From assembly GCA_965220535.1 (NCBI GenBank), contig OZ244833.1, forward strand, positions 1,426,001 to 1,490,000: a stretch of 64,000 nucleotides of DNA, read 5' to 3'. The notes under the pieces are model-generated. The model had not been told where the DNA came from. It worked only from the letters and a program-made list of their open reading frames with translations, and did no database searches. Made by a program: the position numbers and the translations under genes. Of the stretch, positions 17,064-25,989 are shown one piece after another (within the stretch, counting starts at the first letter, position 1; every line of letters begins with the position of its first letter). The stretch is from HK1 sp965220535. Its GTDB lineage: Bacteria; Pseudomonadota; Gammaproteobacteria; HK1.

Positions 17064-18902
17064 CTACTCCGTGCTGACCGCGGTGGTGTTGATCAACGAC
17101 CGCGAATCCCCCTTGATCGAGAAGTGGGTCGCATAGACCATGAAGGGATTCTCAGACGAGACATCGCAGGAATACCAGCCCGTGTCGTCATCGTCGATCC
17201 GATGGTCGGCGCCTTTGACGGTGGAAACGGTATACACATTCAGGCGATCGATCGTCCCCGCCTTGATCTTCGGCCAATCCCGCCCGCTGTCGTCGGTGCA
17301 TACGAGTTTGGTCTTGGTGCATCGTTCACCCTTTGCGGCGAGGCACCTGATATTGACGAAGGGGGTGTTGCTTTCCCCGACCTTGAACTGAATACGAGCC
17401 TCGTTGTCTTCGCTCAACCAGTAGGCGGTGGTATTGGCGTTCACCGAGTCCGTCGAAGACCAAACCTGCGCCGTGATCCGCTGATGGCTGCGCAACGCAC
17501 AATCGAGCGCCCCGTCGCCCGTCACCCCGGTGATCGTCTTTATCTCGCTCGCCGACAACGAGACCGTCACCCCGCGGCTAATCGAATCCTCGTCGGTCGC
17601 CTCTTTCGAAGCGCTGTCGAGCGAGCCTTTGAACTCGTCGCCGTCCTTGTCGGTGCACTCAAGAAAGACCCGGCAATCTTTCTTGTCGGCACACCCGACC
17701 CGAGCGCTCGTCTCGACGAGATTGGACGATGCATTCCCTATCGCATAAGCCTTGATCGGCCAATAGAGCCCCGGGGTTTTGAGCAACTTGCGAACCTCTT
17801 TGGTGCTGCCGACGGCCTTGGGTTTCAACTTGGCGTTGTTCTTGATCCGATCGTCGGCTCCGAGTTCGAGAAGTACGCGGATGGCGTCGGCTTTGCCTCC
17901 CATCGAAGCGACATGCAAGGGTGTATTTCCATCATCGTTTTGCGCGTTGATATCCGCTCCGAACTCGACAAGTGCACGAACGGCATCGACGCTGCTCCTA
18001 CCGTAGAGATCGCTCTTGTTGGCTGCGAAGTGCAAAGGGGTCTGTCCATTATTGTCTTTCGCATTGACATCCGCTCCGAAATCGACAAGTGCACGAACGA
18101 CATCGACGCTGCTCCTACCGTAGATATCGCTCTTGTTGGCTGCGGAGTGCAAAGGGGTCTGTCCATCATTGTCTTTCGCATTGATATCCGCTCCGGCCTC
18201 GACAAGTGCACGAACGACATCGACGGGCCTTTTGGAATGCGATGCCCAGTGCAAAGGGGTCTTTCCATCATTGTCTTTCGCATCGACATCCGCTCCGGCA
18301 TCGACAAGCATTCGGATGACCACGCCATAAGCATCCTGCCACAACACAGAAGTCTCATCTAACACATTAACCCAAACTGCCCAGTGCAAGGGTGTCATTC
18401 CCAAAGGGTCCCGTAATTTCGCATTCGCATTCGCATCAAGTAGCACGCGGACAGTATCCTCACGCCGCTTAGATGCCGATATGCTTAACGTTTCGCCAAA
18501 CGACGCTCGATACAGGGGTGTCGCTCCCCAAGAGTTCTGTAAGTCGACGTTCGCATCGGCATCAAGAAGCAGCTGGGCGATTTCGGCCCGATAGTATGCT
18601 GCCGCTAGATGCAAAGCGGCTCCGTATCCGTATCTGTCGTTGTCTTGTATGTCGACGTTCGCACCGGCATCAATCAGCAACTTGGCAATTTCGACTCGGT
18701 TGTAGTATGCCGCTCCATGCAGGGGTATCCATCCCCCCGACGAATTCTTCGCATCGACTGCGCAGCCCGCATCGAGCATATTGCGCACGGCCGTGATGTC
18801 GCCCTCCTTCACCTTTTTGTACAGGTCGCAAGTCTGTGCGTTGCTACCGACAAAGGGGACAACGGCGAGCAAAGTCAAAGCCAAGAAGCGAATCCTTTTC
18901 AT
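17064..18902 (-). CDS. secreted ankyrin-repeat protein 3 with LYWP C-terminal domain
   Basis: 612 residues from the ATG at 18902; signal peptide MKRIRFLALTLLAVVPFVG then SNA. The longest of the three, with about eleven ankyrin repeats, including two nearly identical 37-residue units (GQTPLHSAANKSDIYG and GQTPLHFAANKSDLYG) that look like a fresh internal duplication. The C-terminal domain (378-612) keeps the LYWPIKAYA start and eight Cys. It is first in transcription order. Its upstream region differs from those of copies 1 and 2 and carries a nine-C tract next to a TATAAA box. Confidence 0.88.
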   Translation of the reverse strand: MKRIRFLALTLLAVVPFVGSNAQTCDLYKKVKEGDITAVRNMLDAGCAVDAKNSSGGWIPLHGAAYYNRVEIAKLLIDAGANVDIQDNDRYGYGAALHLAAAYYRAEIAQLLLDADANVDLQNSWGATPLYRASFGETLSISASKRREDTVRVLLDANANAKLRDPLGMTPLHWAVWVNVLDETSVLWQDAYGVVIRMLVDAGADVDAKDNDGKTPLHWASHSKRPVDVVRALVEAGADINAKDNDGQTPLHSAANKSDIYGRSSVDVVRALVDFGADVNAKDNNGQTPLHFAANKSDLYGRSSVDAVRALVEFGADINAQNDDGNTPLHVASMGGKADAIRVLLELGADDRIKNNAKLKPKAVGSTKEVRKLLKTPGLYWPIKAYAIGNASSNLVETSARVGCADKKDCRVFLECTDKDGDEFKGSLDSASKEATDEDSISRGVTVSLSASEIKTITGVTGDGALDCALRSHQRITAQVWSSTDSVNANTTAYWLSEDNEARIQFKVGESNTPFVNIRCLAAKGERCTKTKLVCTDDSGRDWPKIKAGTIDRLNVYTVSTVKGADHRIDDDDTGWYSCDVSSENPFMVYATHFSIKGDSRSLINTTAVSTE

Positions 18903-19075
18903 TCTGAGATCCTCTTGAAAACAAGGTGGCAAGCCACCGGAGAGTCCTGACGGCGTTGCCGTCTGGGACGAAAAAGCCGAGTCGCATCTTCTTGATGCGC
19001 CTCGGTGGATGTTGATGCGGGCAAGCGCTGACGAAGCGAAGAAGGAGCGACAGGGGTTCAGCAGCGAAGCGATTT

Positions 19076-19090
19076 TTTATAGGGGGGGGG
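19076..19090 (-). promoter_or_regulatory. C9 homopolymer abutting a TATAAA -10-like box upstream of ankyrin gene 3
   Basis: On the minus strand nine C residues are followed directly by TATAAAAAA, about 175 bp before the ATG at 18902. Homopolymers between -35 and -10 boxes cause phase variation in several pathogens. Ankyrin genes 1 and 2 have an AT-rich TTATATATG in the corresponding area and no C-tract. Promoter function is inferred. Confidence 0.35.
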
Positions 19091-19285
19091 ATAATGAATT
19101 CAGGCACGCCGAACGCCACGGGCGCCGATTTCGGTCGGCGCTTCGAATCCGGGGTTTTGTCTGTAGACGGGTTCATCGTCGTCGCGTGCTTTCGGGATTG
19201 ACAAAGCGCTCTTCGGCTCGGAAAGTTGGCGGAAGTCTACCCCGAACGCATATCGAGATGCAACCGGCGCAGGCTCCGACGAAAA

Positions 19286-19317
19286 GGGCGGCTTCACCCT
19301 CGTCGGAGAAGCCGCCC
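19286..19317 (-). terminator. Rho-independent terminator behind the beta-repeat relic
   Basis: GGGCGGCTTC pairs with GAAGCCGCCC and is followed on the minus strand by TTTTC. It lies 25 bp beyond the stop of the 19342 relic, showing that the relic once was, or still is, a transcribed 3' end. Confidence 0.75.
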
Positions 19318-19341
19318 CCAAGTCAAGATGCGAGTCCGAGG

Positions 19342-19785
19342 CTAGTTCCCCACCACACCGGTGGCGCCGTTGTTGACCAGCACTCGGTCGCCCGAGCGGG
19401 TCCACACCTGCGAGCCGATGTTCGCTTGGCTTCTAAGCACGCAGCCGAGTCTTCCCTCCCATGACGAGCCCGCTCCTATCAAGCGTTGGATATGACCGGG
19501 AACCAGGGTCGTCGTCGCCCATACCCTTATCGCGGGGAAATGGCCCTGCAAGACTCTTCCGGCCTGCGTGGAGCAATCGAGGAAGACCGCGCACGGGACG
19601 ATTTGCACCGACATCTCCGTCTCTCACGCCGAAGGGGAGAAGGTCAAGGAGCTCGGAAGAGAGGGAAACCAGAGCGTTGCAGCTCGACTAAGGTGACGAG
19701 GACGGCTTCCGGCGGCTCTTGGGACAGCCTGATGCGGAGCGTTTGCAGCCCGCCTTCGGGAAGATCGAGGTTGCCCGCTCGGCTC
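19342..19785 (-). pseudogene. 3' relic of a beta-repeat protein with the LYWP-type C-terminal domain
   Basis: The last 90 codons (ATG 19614 to stop 19342) encode one lobe of the domain that ends the giant and ankyrin proteins: CAVFLDC, GSSWEGRLGCVLRSQ, QVWTRSGDRVLVNN. Just upstream, about 19650-19785 in another frame, reads LPEGGLQTLRIRLSQEPPEA, the start of a Calx-beta-like repeat, then a stop. The order beta repeat followed by domain matches the end of the giant protein. Frame breaks separate the two parts, so this is best read as a decayed end of a second giant gene. The 90-codon part could still be expressed, but it has lost the first conserved Cys and has no signal peptide. Confidence 0.7.
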
Positions 19786-19805
19786 GAAAAAGGCCTTCGC
19801 GTTTT

Positions 19806-21701
19806 TCACTCCCCCGCCGGCGCCGAGGGCCAGTTCGGGTGCTCGATCCGGCAACGCTCGGGATAGAGTCGAATCCCCGGCACATCGCCCCGCTCGAGAT
19901 CGCGCTGCATCCCCTCCCAATAAGAAGGGCTCATGAGATCCCCGTGGGTTGCGCGAAAGAGTCTTCGCAACCGACGATCCATGAGCCGAAAACCGGCCTC
20001 GATTTCCTCGGGGAGGAAAACGGTTCCCTCTTCGTAGAACCAATCGGGGACGCCATCCTCCCCCTCCTCTCGATCGAGATTGGAGCGAATCTTGACCGCG
20101 GTCAAGGGCTCCAAAGCGTCGTAATCGAACAGATAGACCTTTCGGTAGCGACTGACCCCGTAGTTGCGGGCATCCAGATCTTTGTTGAAAACATTGGCCG
20201 CGGCGTTGTTCTTGATGCAGTGACCCAAGTTGACGATGGCCTCGGCGGCTTCGGCCGGAGAAGCCTCGCCGAGAAAGACCGGCAAGGGGCGAACCCGTCT
20301 TTGGACGATCAAATGCCGCAAGATCACCGCATCCCCGTGCTTGGAAACGCTCCTCGACGCATCGCGCAGCAACTCCGCAAGCAGCGCCGGATCGAACCAC
20401 GAGGAATCGAGCTCCAAGTTGTGGTAGATGATGTTGTCGAGCATGGAACCGGTGCGGTCGATCTCGTGCACCCGACGGTATTTATCGAGTACCGCATCGA
20501 TACCGGGGAATTCGCCCCATTTGTACTGATCCGTCGGGGTATCGCGAATCACCTTGAGGTTGTAATCCGACGAGGTGGCGGCAAAGCCGATGGCCACCGA
20601 GCCTCGAAATCCTATCGCGGTGGTGAATCGCTCTCCCCGCGCGATCACTTCCTCTCGCAGCTCGCTCATCACCGCGACCTTGCCGACATGGTTGAAGCCG
20701 ATGGTCGAATAGTGCAAGCCCAAGCGGCGGGTGGGCATCACCGCATAGAGAAAGGCCGCCATTTCGTGGTAGAGGGGGCTGGTAACATGGAAATTGGCAA
20801 GCGTCGAGCTGAAAAGATTATGCGCCTGCGCCCGTCCGTGGAGCACCGCCTCGACATAGATACCCGCTTCGTGATTGAGCAAGGCGAGGATCAAGGGCGT
20901 CGAAGCGGCGTCGTCGAAAACGATGCGCCCGACGAGATAGGCTCCGCGATTGCGGAAAAATCCGGCGGCGGCCATCTGGATCTCGAGGGCCCTCGGGCTG
21001 CATGCCCCGGGCTCGTCCGGCACCGGGCTTGGGCCCTCGCCAACGATCTCCTCGAGCCTTGCGCTCACCCGCTGCACGTCGCCCGCGAAATCCCTCCACG
21101 AGCCTCGAAAATCGGGGATGCGAAGGATGCGCTCCACCACGGATTCAAGATCCCCGCTCGGGGGCAGGGGAAAATCGATGCGCACCGCCGCTCCGCGGTC
21201 GCTCTCGGGATCGAAGTGATGCAAGAAGGCATAATCCACCGGAGACCACATCCCCTCGCAGATCATTCGGCGAACGGAATTGATCCAGGCGAAAGCGATA
21301 TCCGATTCGTATCTTCCTTGGATATTCGCCAGATAAGCCGCCTCCACTCGAGCCCAGAAGTCCTCGTCCTCGATCTCCTGCGGCAGGATCCGGCGCAGAT
21401 CTCGGGAGGCGGCGCGGGCGCTGGTGTTGTAGATCGCCAGTCGGCGGCGGCTCAATGCGAGGGAACGCGCCGGATCGCGAGCCTCGAAGGCCGCCTTGGC
21501 CCGCGCCGGGATACCGCGGGCCTCGATGTAATAGTCGTCGAACTCCGCGAGTATCCACGCGGCGATTCGATCGATACGCTCTCGATCGCTCAAAGCCCCC
21601 TTCGCCGCTTCGATGGCGAAAGCCTCGTTGCGCTTTTTTCTTGCGGGCGACGAGTCGTCGAGACGATCCGTGTTCTCCAAGGGGCGATCAAAGGGAGGCA
21701 T
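19806..21701 (-). CDS. aceK: isocitrate dehydrogenase kinase/phosphatase
   Basis: 631 residues, against about 580 for the E. coli enzyme; the extra length is an N-terminal extension of about 40 residues. AceK phosphorylates and dephosphorylates isocitrate dehydrogenase in the cytoplasm, sending carbon to the glyoxylate bypass on acetate or fatty acids. The nucleotide-binding region with catalytic Lys is YNLKVIRD, the catalytic Asn segment is DLDARNYGVSRY, and the metal-binding Asp is in LFDYDAL. The ATG at 21701 has GGAG upstream. No aceA or aceB lies nearby, so it stands alone, divergent from the yeeE-soxB pair. The gene fits the fatty-acid and acyl-CoA genes elsewhere in the window. Confidence 0.92.
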   Translation of the reverse strand: MPPFDRPLENTDRLDDSSPARKKRNEAFAIEAAKGALSDRERIDRIAAWILAEFDDYYIEARGIPARAKAAFEARDPARSLALSRRRLAIYNTSARAASRDLRRILPQEIEDEDFWARVEAAYLANIQGRYESDIAFAWINSVRRMICEGMWSPVDYAFLHHFDPESDRGAAVRIDFPLPPSGDLESVVERILRIPDFRGSWRDFAGDVQRVSARLEEIVGEGPSPVPDEPGACSPRALEIQMAAAGFFRNRGAYLVGRIVFDDAASTPLILALLNHEAGIYVEAVLHGRAQAHNLFSSTLANFHVTSPLYHEMAAFLYAVMPTRRLGLHYSTIGFNHVGKVAVMSELREEVIARGERFTTAIGFRGSVAIGFAATSSDYNLKVIRDTPTDQYKWGEFPGIDAVLDKYRRVHEIDRTGSMLDNIIYHNLELDSSWFDPALLAELLRDASRSVSKHGDAVILRHLIVQRRVRPLPVFLGEASPAEAAEAIVNLGHCIKNNAAANVFNKDLDARNYGVSRYRKVYLFDYDALEPLTAVKIRSNLDREEGEDGVPDWFYEEGTVFLPEEIEAGFRLMDRRLRRLFRATHGDLMSPSYWEGMQRDLERGDVPGIRLYPERCRIEHPNWPSAPAGE

Positions 21702-21942
21702 CGTTCATACTCCGAAAAGGAATCCGATGGGTAGGGTCTTGCGTCGATTGTCGCCTTTTGCGGTCGATAACGCCCGCCGGCGGCGTGCCGAAACCCCAAG
21801 GGCTCTTTGATCGTCGATCTTTCGATTATGATTGCGCGGGGGTCTGCGCGAGGGTCGATTTTCGGAAAAAAACCGGCCGGAAATCGGTCGATCGTCTCAA
21901 GACATCCACAAATCAAAACATCCACAAAAAGCGGATCGAGTC

Positions 21943-23100
21943 ATGGATGGATTCGAATTCGAAGTCGTGCATATCGTGGCTCTTTGGGCCTTCGTTCTCG
22001 CGGCGCTCTTCGGCTTCGTCGCCAACAAAACCAACTTTTGCGTGATGGGGGCGATCAGCGACTTGCTGCATATCGGCTCGAGCGGTCGTTTGGGGGCATG
22101 GCTCTTCGCGGCGGGGTTCGCGGTGATCGGCACCCAACTCCTGTCGCTTTCGGGGACGATCGATCTCGACGAGGCGATCTACTTAGGCCCGAGGCTCGGC
22201 TGGCTCGGGCATATCGTCGGCGGCTTGGCCTTCGGTATCGGCATGACCCTCGCCGCCGGCTGCGGGCAGCGCAATCTCGTGCGCTTGGGCAGCGGCTCTC
22301 TCAAAGCCCTGGTGGTCTTGCTGGTACTCGGGATCACCGCCTACACCACCTTGCGCGGGCTGCTGGGGCTGCTGCGCATCGGCGTTTTCCAAGCCCCCGA
22401 CAACGACCTCGCGCGGCACGGAATCGAAGATCAAAGCGTGGCGACATTGCTGGCGGCGCTCGCGGGAGCGGACGGGGGCTCCGTCGATAGCCTGCGCCTC
22501 GTGCTGGCGCTGATTTTTGGCGGGGGGTTGGTCGTCTTCGCTCTTTCGCGCCCCGCCTTTCGTCGCAACGCCGAGCATTTGCTGGCGGGATTCACGGTCG
22601 GGGGGGTCGTCGTCGGCGGCTGGTATTTGACCGGTTATATCGGCAACGACGATTTCAACCCCGTCCCCTTGGAGTCCATGACCTTCGTTGCGCCGACGGG
22701 CAATACGATCAACTACCTGATGACCTTCACCGGATCGACCATCAACTTCGGAATCGCGGCGGTGCTGGGGATGATCGGCGGTTCCCTCGCTTACGCCTTG
22801 CTCTCGGGAGGCTTTCGCATCGAAAGCTTCAGCAACCGCTCGGAGATGGTGCGCCACCTGATCGGAGCGGCGCTGATGGGCTTCGGCGGCGTCCTCGCCT
22901 TGGGCTGTACCATCGGACAAGGCGTGACCGGGCTTTCCACCCTCGCCCTCGGATCGCTGATCACCGTTCCTGCGATTTTCATCGGCAGCGCGATGACCAT
23001 GCGCACGGAATACTACATGCTCGACGAGCGTTCCTTGCTCGTCTCCCTGCGGATGGCGCTCGAAGACAGCCTGATGCCTTGGCGCGCCGCGGATCGATAA
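21943..23100 (+). CDS. YeeE/YedE (TsuA-type) thiosulfate/sulfur transporter
   Basis: 385 residues with about ten membrane segments, an inner-membrane YeeE/YedE family protein. In characterised members three conserved Cys relay thiosulfate through the pore. The corresponding Cys are seen in TNFCVMGA (first helix), AAGCGQRNLVRLG and LALGCTIGQGVTGLS. Start set at the ATG giving MDGFEFEVVHIVALW; the open frame extends 37 codons upstream without a ribosome site. soxB follows 31 bp downstream on the same strand, so the two form an operon. A role in bringing in, or returning, sulfur compounds for thiosulfate metabolism is the natural inference. Confidence 0.9.
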   Translation: MDGFEFEVVHIVALWAFVLAALFGFVANKTNFCVMGAISDLLHIGSSGRLGAWLFAAGFAVIGTQLLSLSGTIDLDEAIYLGPRLGWLGHIVGGLAFGIGMTLAAGCGQRNLVRLGSGSLKALVVLLVLGITAYTTLRGLLGLLRIGVFQAPDNDLARHGIEDQSVATLLAALAGADGGSVDSLRLVLALIFGGGLVVFALSRPAFRRNAEHLLAGFTVGGVVVGGWYLTGYIGNDDFNPVPLESMTFVAPTGNTINYLMTFTGSTINFGIAAVLGMIGGSLAYALLSGGFRIESFSNRSEMVRHLIGAALMGFGGVLALGCTIGQGVTGLSTLALGSLITVPAIFIGSAMTMRTEYYMLDERSLLVSLRMALEDSLMPWRAADR

Positions 23101-23131
23101 ACCCGCGGATCGATAACCCCGGTACCCTTCG

Positions 23132-24877
23132 ATGAATCTGCATCGTCGCGAATTTCTCGGCATTCTCGCCTGTGCCGCCGCCGCCGGAATGCCCTTGGGG
23201 GCCCGCGCTCGGGAGGCGCAAGACCCCTATCGGATCCCGGCCTTCGGCAACCTTCGCCTGCTGCATATCACCGACTGTCACGCCCAACTCCTGCCGGTTC
23301 ATTTTCGCGAACCCCACCTCAATATCGGCCTCGGGACGGCGTACGGAAAGCCTCCCCACTTGGTCGGCGAAGCGCTGCTGGCGCATTTTCAAATCCCCCC
23401 CGAGGGTCTCGAAGCCCATGCCTTCACCCACCTCGATTTCGTCGAGGCGGCGCGGCGCTACGGCAAGGTGGGCGGTTTCGCCCACTTGATGAGCCTCGTT
23501 AAACGCTTGCGCGAAGAGGTCGGCCCGCAGCGCAGCCTGCTGCTCGACGGCGGCGACACCTGGCAGGGATCGGGAAGCGCGCTGTGGACCCAAGGCGAGG
23601 ATATGGTCGAAGCCGCCAACCTCCTCGGGGTGGACGTGATGACCGGTCACTGGGAGTTCACCTACCCCGCGCAAAGGGTGCAAGCCAATATCGATCGCTT
23701 GCAAGCGGATTTCGTCGCGCAGAATGTGCGCGTGAGAGAGGAAGCCCTCTTCGAGGGCGTCCCGGCCTTCGACGAGGACAGTGGGCACGCTTTCCCTCCT
23801 TATACGATCAAGGAGGTCGGCGAAAGACGTATCGCCATCGTCGGACAGGCTTTTCCCTATACCCCTATCGCCAACCCCGCGCGTTTCATTCCCGATTGGA
23901 GTTTCGGCATCCGCGATGACGAGATGCAAGCCTTGGTGGATGCCGTCCGCGAGGACGAAAAACCCGACGCCTTGGTTTTGTTATCCCATAACGGCATGGA
24001 CGTGGATCTGAAAATGGCATCCAAAGTCCAAGGGATCGATGCCATCCTCGGCGGCCATACCCACGATGCGGTACCGGCCCCGGTCTTGGTCGAGAATCGG
24101 GGAGGAAAAACCCTCGTTACCAATGCCGGCTCGAACGGCAAATTCCTCGCGGTGCTCGATCTCGATATCGGCGAGGGGCGGGTGCGGGATTATCGCTACC
24201 GCTTGCTGCCGGTCTTTTCCGATCTCTTGGATGCCGACCGGCGAATGAGCGATTTGATCGAGCGGGTGCGCGCCCCCTTCGTCGATCGCTTGGGCGAAGA
24301 GCTGGCGGTCGCGGATCGGCTGCTTTACCGACGGGGCAACTTCAGCGGCACCTTCGATCAGCTGATCTGCGATGCCTTGCGCACGGTCGACGATGCGCAA
24401 ATCGCCCTTTCGCCCGGGTTTCGCTGGGGGACGACGATCCTTCCCGGCCAGACGGTGAGGATGGAGGATGTTCTGGCCCAGACCGCGACGACCTACCCGG
24501 AAACCTATATGCGCGAGATGAAGGGCTCGGATCTGAAAGCGATCCTCGAGGATGTCGCCGACAACCTCTTCAACCCCGATCCTTATTATCAGCAAGGCGG
24601 CGACATGGTGCGCACCGGCGGCCTCGACTATGTTTGCGACCCCTCGCAACCGATCGGTCGGCGTATTTCCGAAATGACGCTCGACAACGGCGAGGCGATC
24701 TCGGCGGAGAAGTCCTATAAGGTCGCGGGCTGGGCCACCGTCAACCCCTCCCCCGGACCCCCGATCTGGGAGACGGTCGCCGCTTATTTGCGGGATCGAA
24801 AAAGCGCTCGTATCGAGCGGATGAATACTCCGAGGCTGGTCAATGTCAGCGGGAATCCCGGGATTGCCGAGGGATAG
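23132..24877 (+). CDS. soxB: thiosulfohydrolase SoxB
   Basis: 581 residues, the usual SoxB size. SoxB is a periplasmic di-manganese enzyme that removes sulfate from the Cys-bound thiosulfonate on SoxYZ. A twin-arginine signal is present (HRREFLGIL, then AAAAGMPLGARA). Metallophosphatase motifs are in order: HITDCHAQL, LLDGGDTWQGS, the SoxB-type GHWEFTY (in place of GNHEF), LLSHNGMD and GGHTHDAVPAPV. The 5'-nucleotidase-like C-terminal half has GNFSGTFDQLICDAL. soxXYZA are not in the window, so the rest of the system must lie elsewhere or be missing. Co-transcribed with the YeeE transporter. Confidence 0.95.
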   Translation: MNLHRREFLGILACAAAAGMPLGARAREAQDPYRIPAFGNLRLLHITDCHAQLLPVHFREPHLNIGLGTAYGKPPHLVGEALLAHFQIPPEGLEAHAFTHLDFVEAARRYGKVGGFAHLMSLVKRLREEVGPQRSLLLDGGDTWQGSGSALWTQGEDMVEAANLLGVDVMTGHWEFTYPAQRVQANIDRLQADFVAQNVRVREEALFEGVPAFDEDSGHAFPPYTIKEVGERRIAIVGQAFPYTPIANPARFIPDWSFGIRDDEMQALVDAVREDEKPDALVLLSHNGMDVDLKMASKVQGIDAILGGHTHDAVPAPVLVENRGGKTLVTNAGSNGKFLAVLDLDIGEGRVRDYRYRLLPVFSDLLDADRRMSDLIERVRAPFVDRLGEELAVADRLLYRRGNFSGTFDQLICDALRTVDDAQIALSPGFRWGTTILPGQTVRMEDVLAQTATTYPETYMREMKGSDLKAILEDVADNLFNPDPYYQQGGDMVRTGGLDYVCDPSQPIGRRISEMTLDNGEAISAEKSYKVAGWATVNPSPGPPIWETVAAYLRDRKSARIERMNTPRLVNVSGNPGIAEG

Positions 24878-25048
24878 ACGAGGACTGGACGAGGACTGGA
24901 CGATCGCCCGCGTCGAGGGGGGCTGCGAGCGGGGGCTGCGAGCGGAATCGTCGCGCATTCGACGATCCCTTAGGCGATTCCCTTAGGCGATCCCTTCGCC
25001 CGATATGCGGCCCGATATGCGGCTAAATCCTGCGACTAAACGCTGCGG
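24878..25048. repeat. intergenic run of five short tandem duplications
   Basis: This 171-bp gap is built almost wholly of near-perfect adjacent duplications: GACGAGGACTG twice, GGCTGCGAGCGG twice, a GATCCCTTAGGC unit three times with small changes, CGATATGCGGC twice and a 13-bp AAAnnCTGCGnCT unit twice. Each has a different unit of about 11-13 bp. No gene or terminator is evident. Confidence 0.75.
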
Positions 25049-25765
25049 CTAAAAGCGCCGGGGTTGCAATCCGGTGGCGAACCAGACGACGAGGCTGTGG
25101 AAGTCGTAAACCGGCAAGCCGGTCGCGCGGGCGATATCCGCCGCATAAGGGGGCATATTGGTGCATTCGAGCACGATCGCCCCGAGATCCGGGCAGCGCT
25201 CGTGCAGCCGGCGGGCGGCATCGACCGTTTCCTCCCGGGCGCGATCGACATCGAGCCGGGCTTCGTTTTCGAGCAAGACCTGCGCGAGTTCCCCGTCGCT
25301 TGCGATCCCCTCGATCGGGGTATCTGCAGACGCCCCGGCGCATTCGAGATGCCTTGGCCCCAAACTGGCGGCATCGACCGTCACCACCCCCGCCCGGCGT
25401 CCGGGCGGCAATATCCGCGCAAGCCACGGCAGCTGCAACAAGGCGGAGCTCGCCACCGGCACCTTGCAAGCCTCGGCGATATCTCGCTGATGCAAGATCA
25501 GGAAGCCGCAGTTGGTCACGATCCCGTCGGCGCCGTCGGCGACCAACTCGCAAGCGGCGGCGGCGAACTTCTCCACCAGCCCCCGGGCGTGATCGCGCAC
25601 CACTTTGCCGGGGCTTGCGCCCTCGATCACCCGGCAAAGCACGGGAAAAGGCCAAGTCGCCAGATTGCCGCCATCGCCCGGGATGCGGGGGAAACGTGTT
25701 TTCAGCATCAAGATGCCGATGCTCGCTCCTTGCACCGGCTTGCCCTCGGACAGAATCGTCGCCAT
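25049..25765 (-). CDS. aspartate/glutamate racemase-like family protein
   Basis: 238 residues of the Asp/Glu/hydantoin racemase fold. The two catalytic Cys positions are filled: IVTNCGFLILHQRD and IVLECTNMPPYA. Other members are racemases, decarboxylases or maleate isomerases; this branch has no substrate that can be named from sequence. The ATG at 25765 begins MATILSEGKPVQG, with weak upstream pairing. It lies just downstream, on the same strand, of the enoyl-CoA hydratase gene (gap 224 bp). Confidence 0.8.
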   Translation of the reverse strand: MATILSEGKPVQGASIGILMLKTRFPRIPGDGGNLATWPFPVLCRVIEGASPGKVVRDHARGLVEKFAAAACELVADGADGIVTNCGFLILHQRDIAEACKVPVASSALLQLPWLARILPPGRRAGVVTVDAASLGPRHLECAGASADTPIEGIASDGELAQVLLENEARLDVDRAREETVDAARRLHERCPDLGAIVLECTNMPPYAADIARATGLPVYDFHSLVVWFATGLQPRRF

Positions 25766-25989
25766 CGGCAGCCTCCTGGCATCGGATTGTTTCGATCTTC
25801 GAAAAAGGGTCGCGGGCGACCTTGGCCCTCGGCCCGGTACGAATGCCGGGGCGCAAGGCAAAGCGCCTTGTGGAAGATCTTCTCTTTTTTTTCGGCGGTC
25901 GACCTGCGGGCGCCGCCGTTCGCTCGGGCGAAAGCGAGCGAGCGGGGCTTCGACGAGCATCGCCCTCGCCCTTCCCCCGATCCCTCTTT

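Larger units (their letters stand above)
13031..18902 (-). repeat. tandem triplication of an approximately 2.0-kb ankyrin-gene unit
   Basis: The three genes, their upstream leaders and the downstream hairpins repeat with a spacing of 1998 bp and 2035 bp between stop codons. The segment encoding the C-terminal domain and the leader (for example 14880-15030 against 16910-17065) is almost identical between copies. The ankyrin-coding middle is more diverged and differs in repeat number. This pattern fits recent duplication or gene conversion at the ends with diversification of the binding surface. Confidence 0.85.

Noticed and set aside
19719..21734. 671-codon open frame opposite aceK
   Set aside because: Mirrors the AceK codons on the other strand; composition and lack of motifs mark it as a shadow. 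The same holds for long frames opposite soxB, the flavoprotein, the symporter and the acyl-CoA dehydrogenases.
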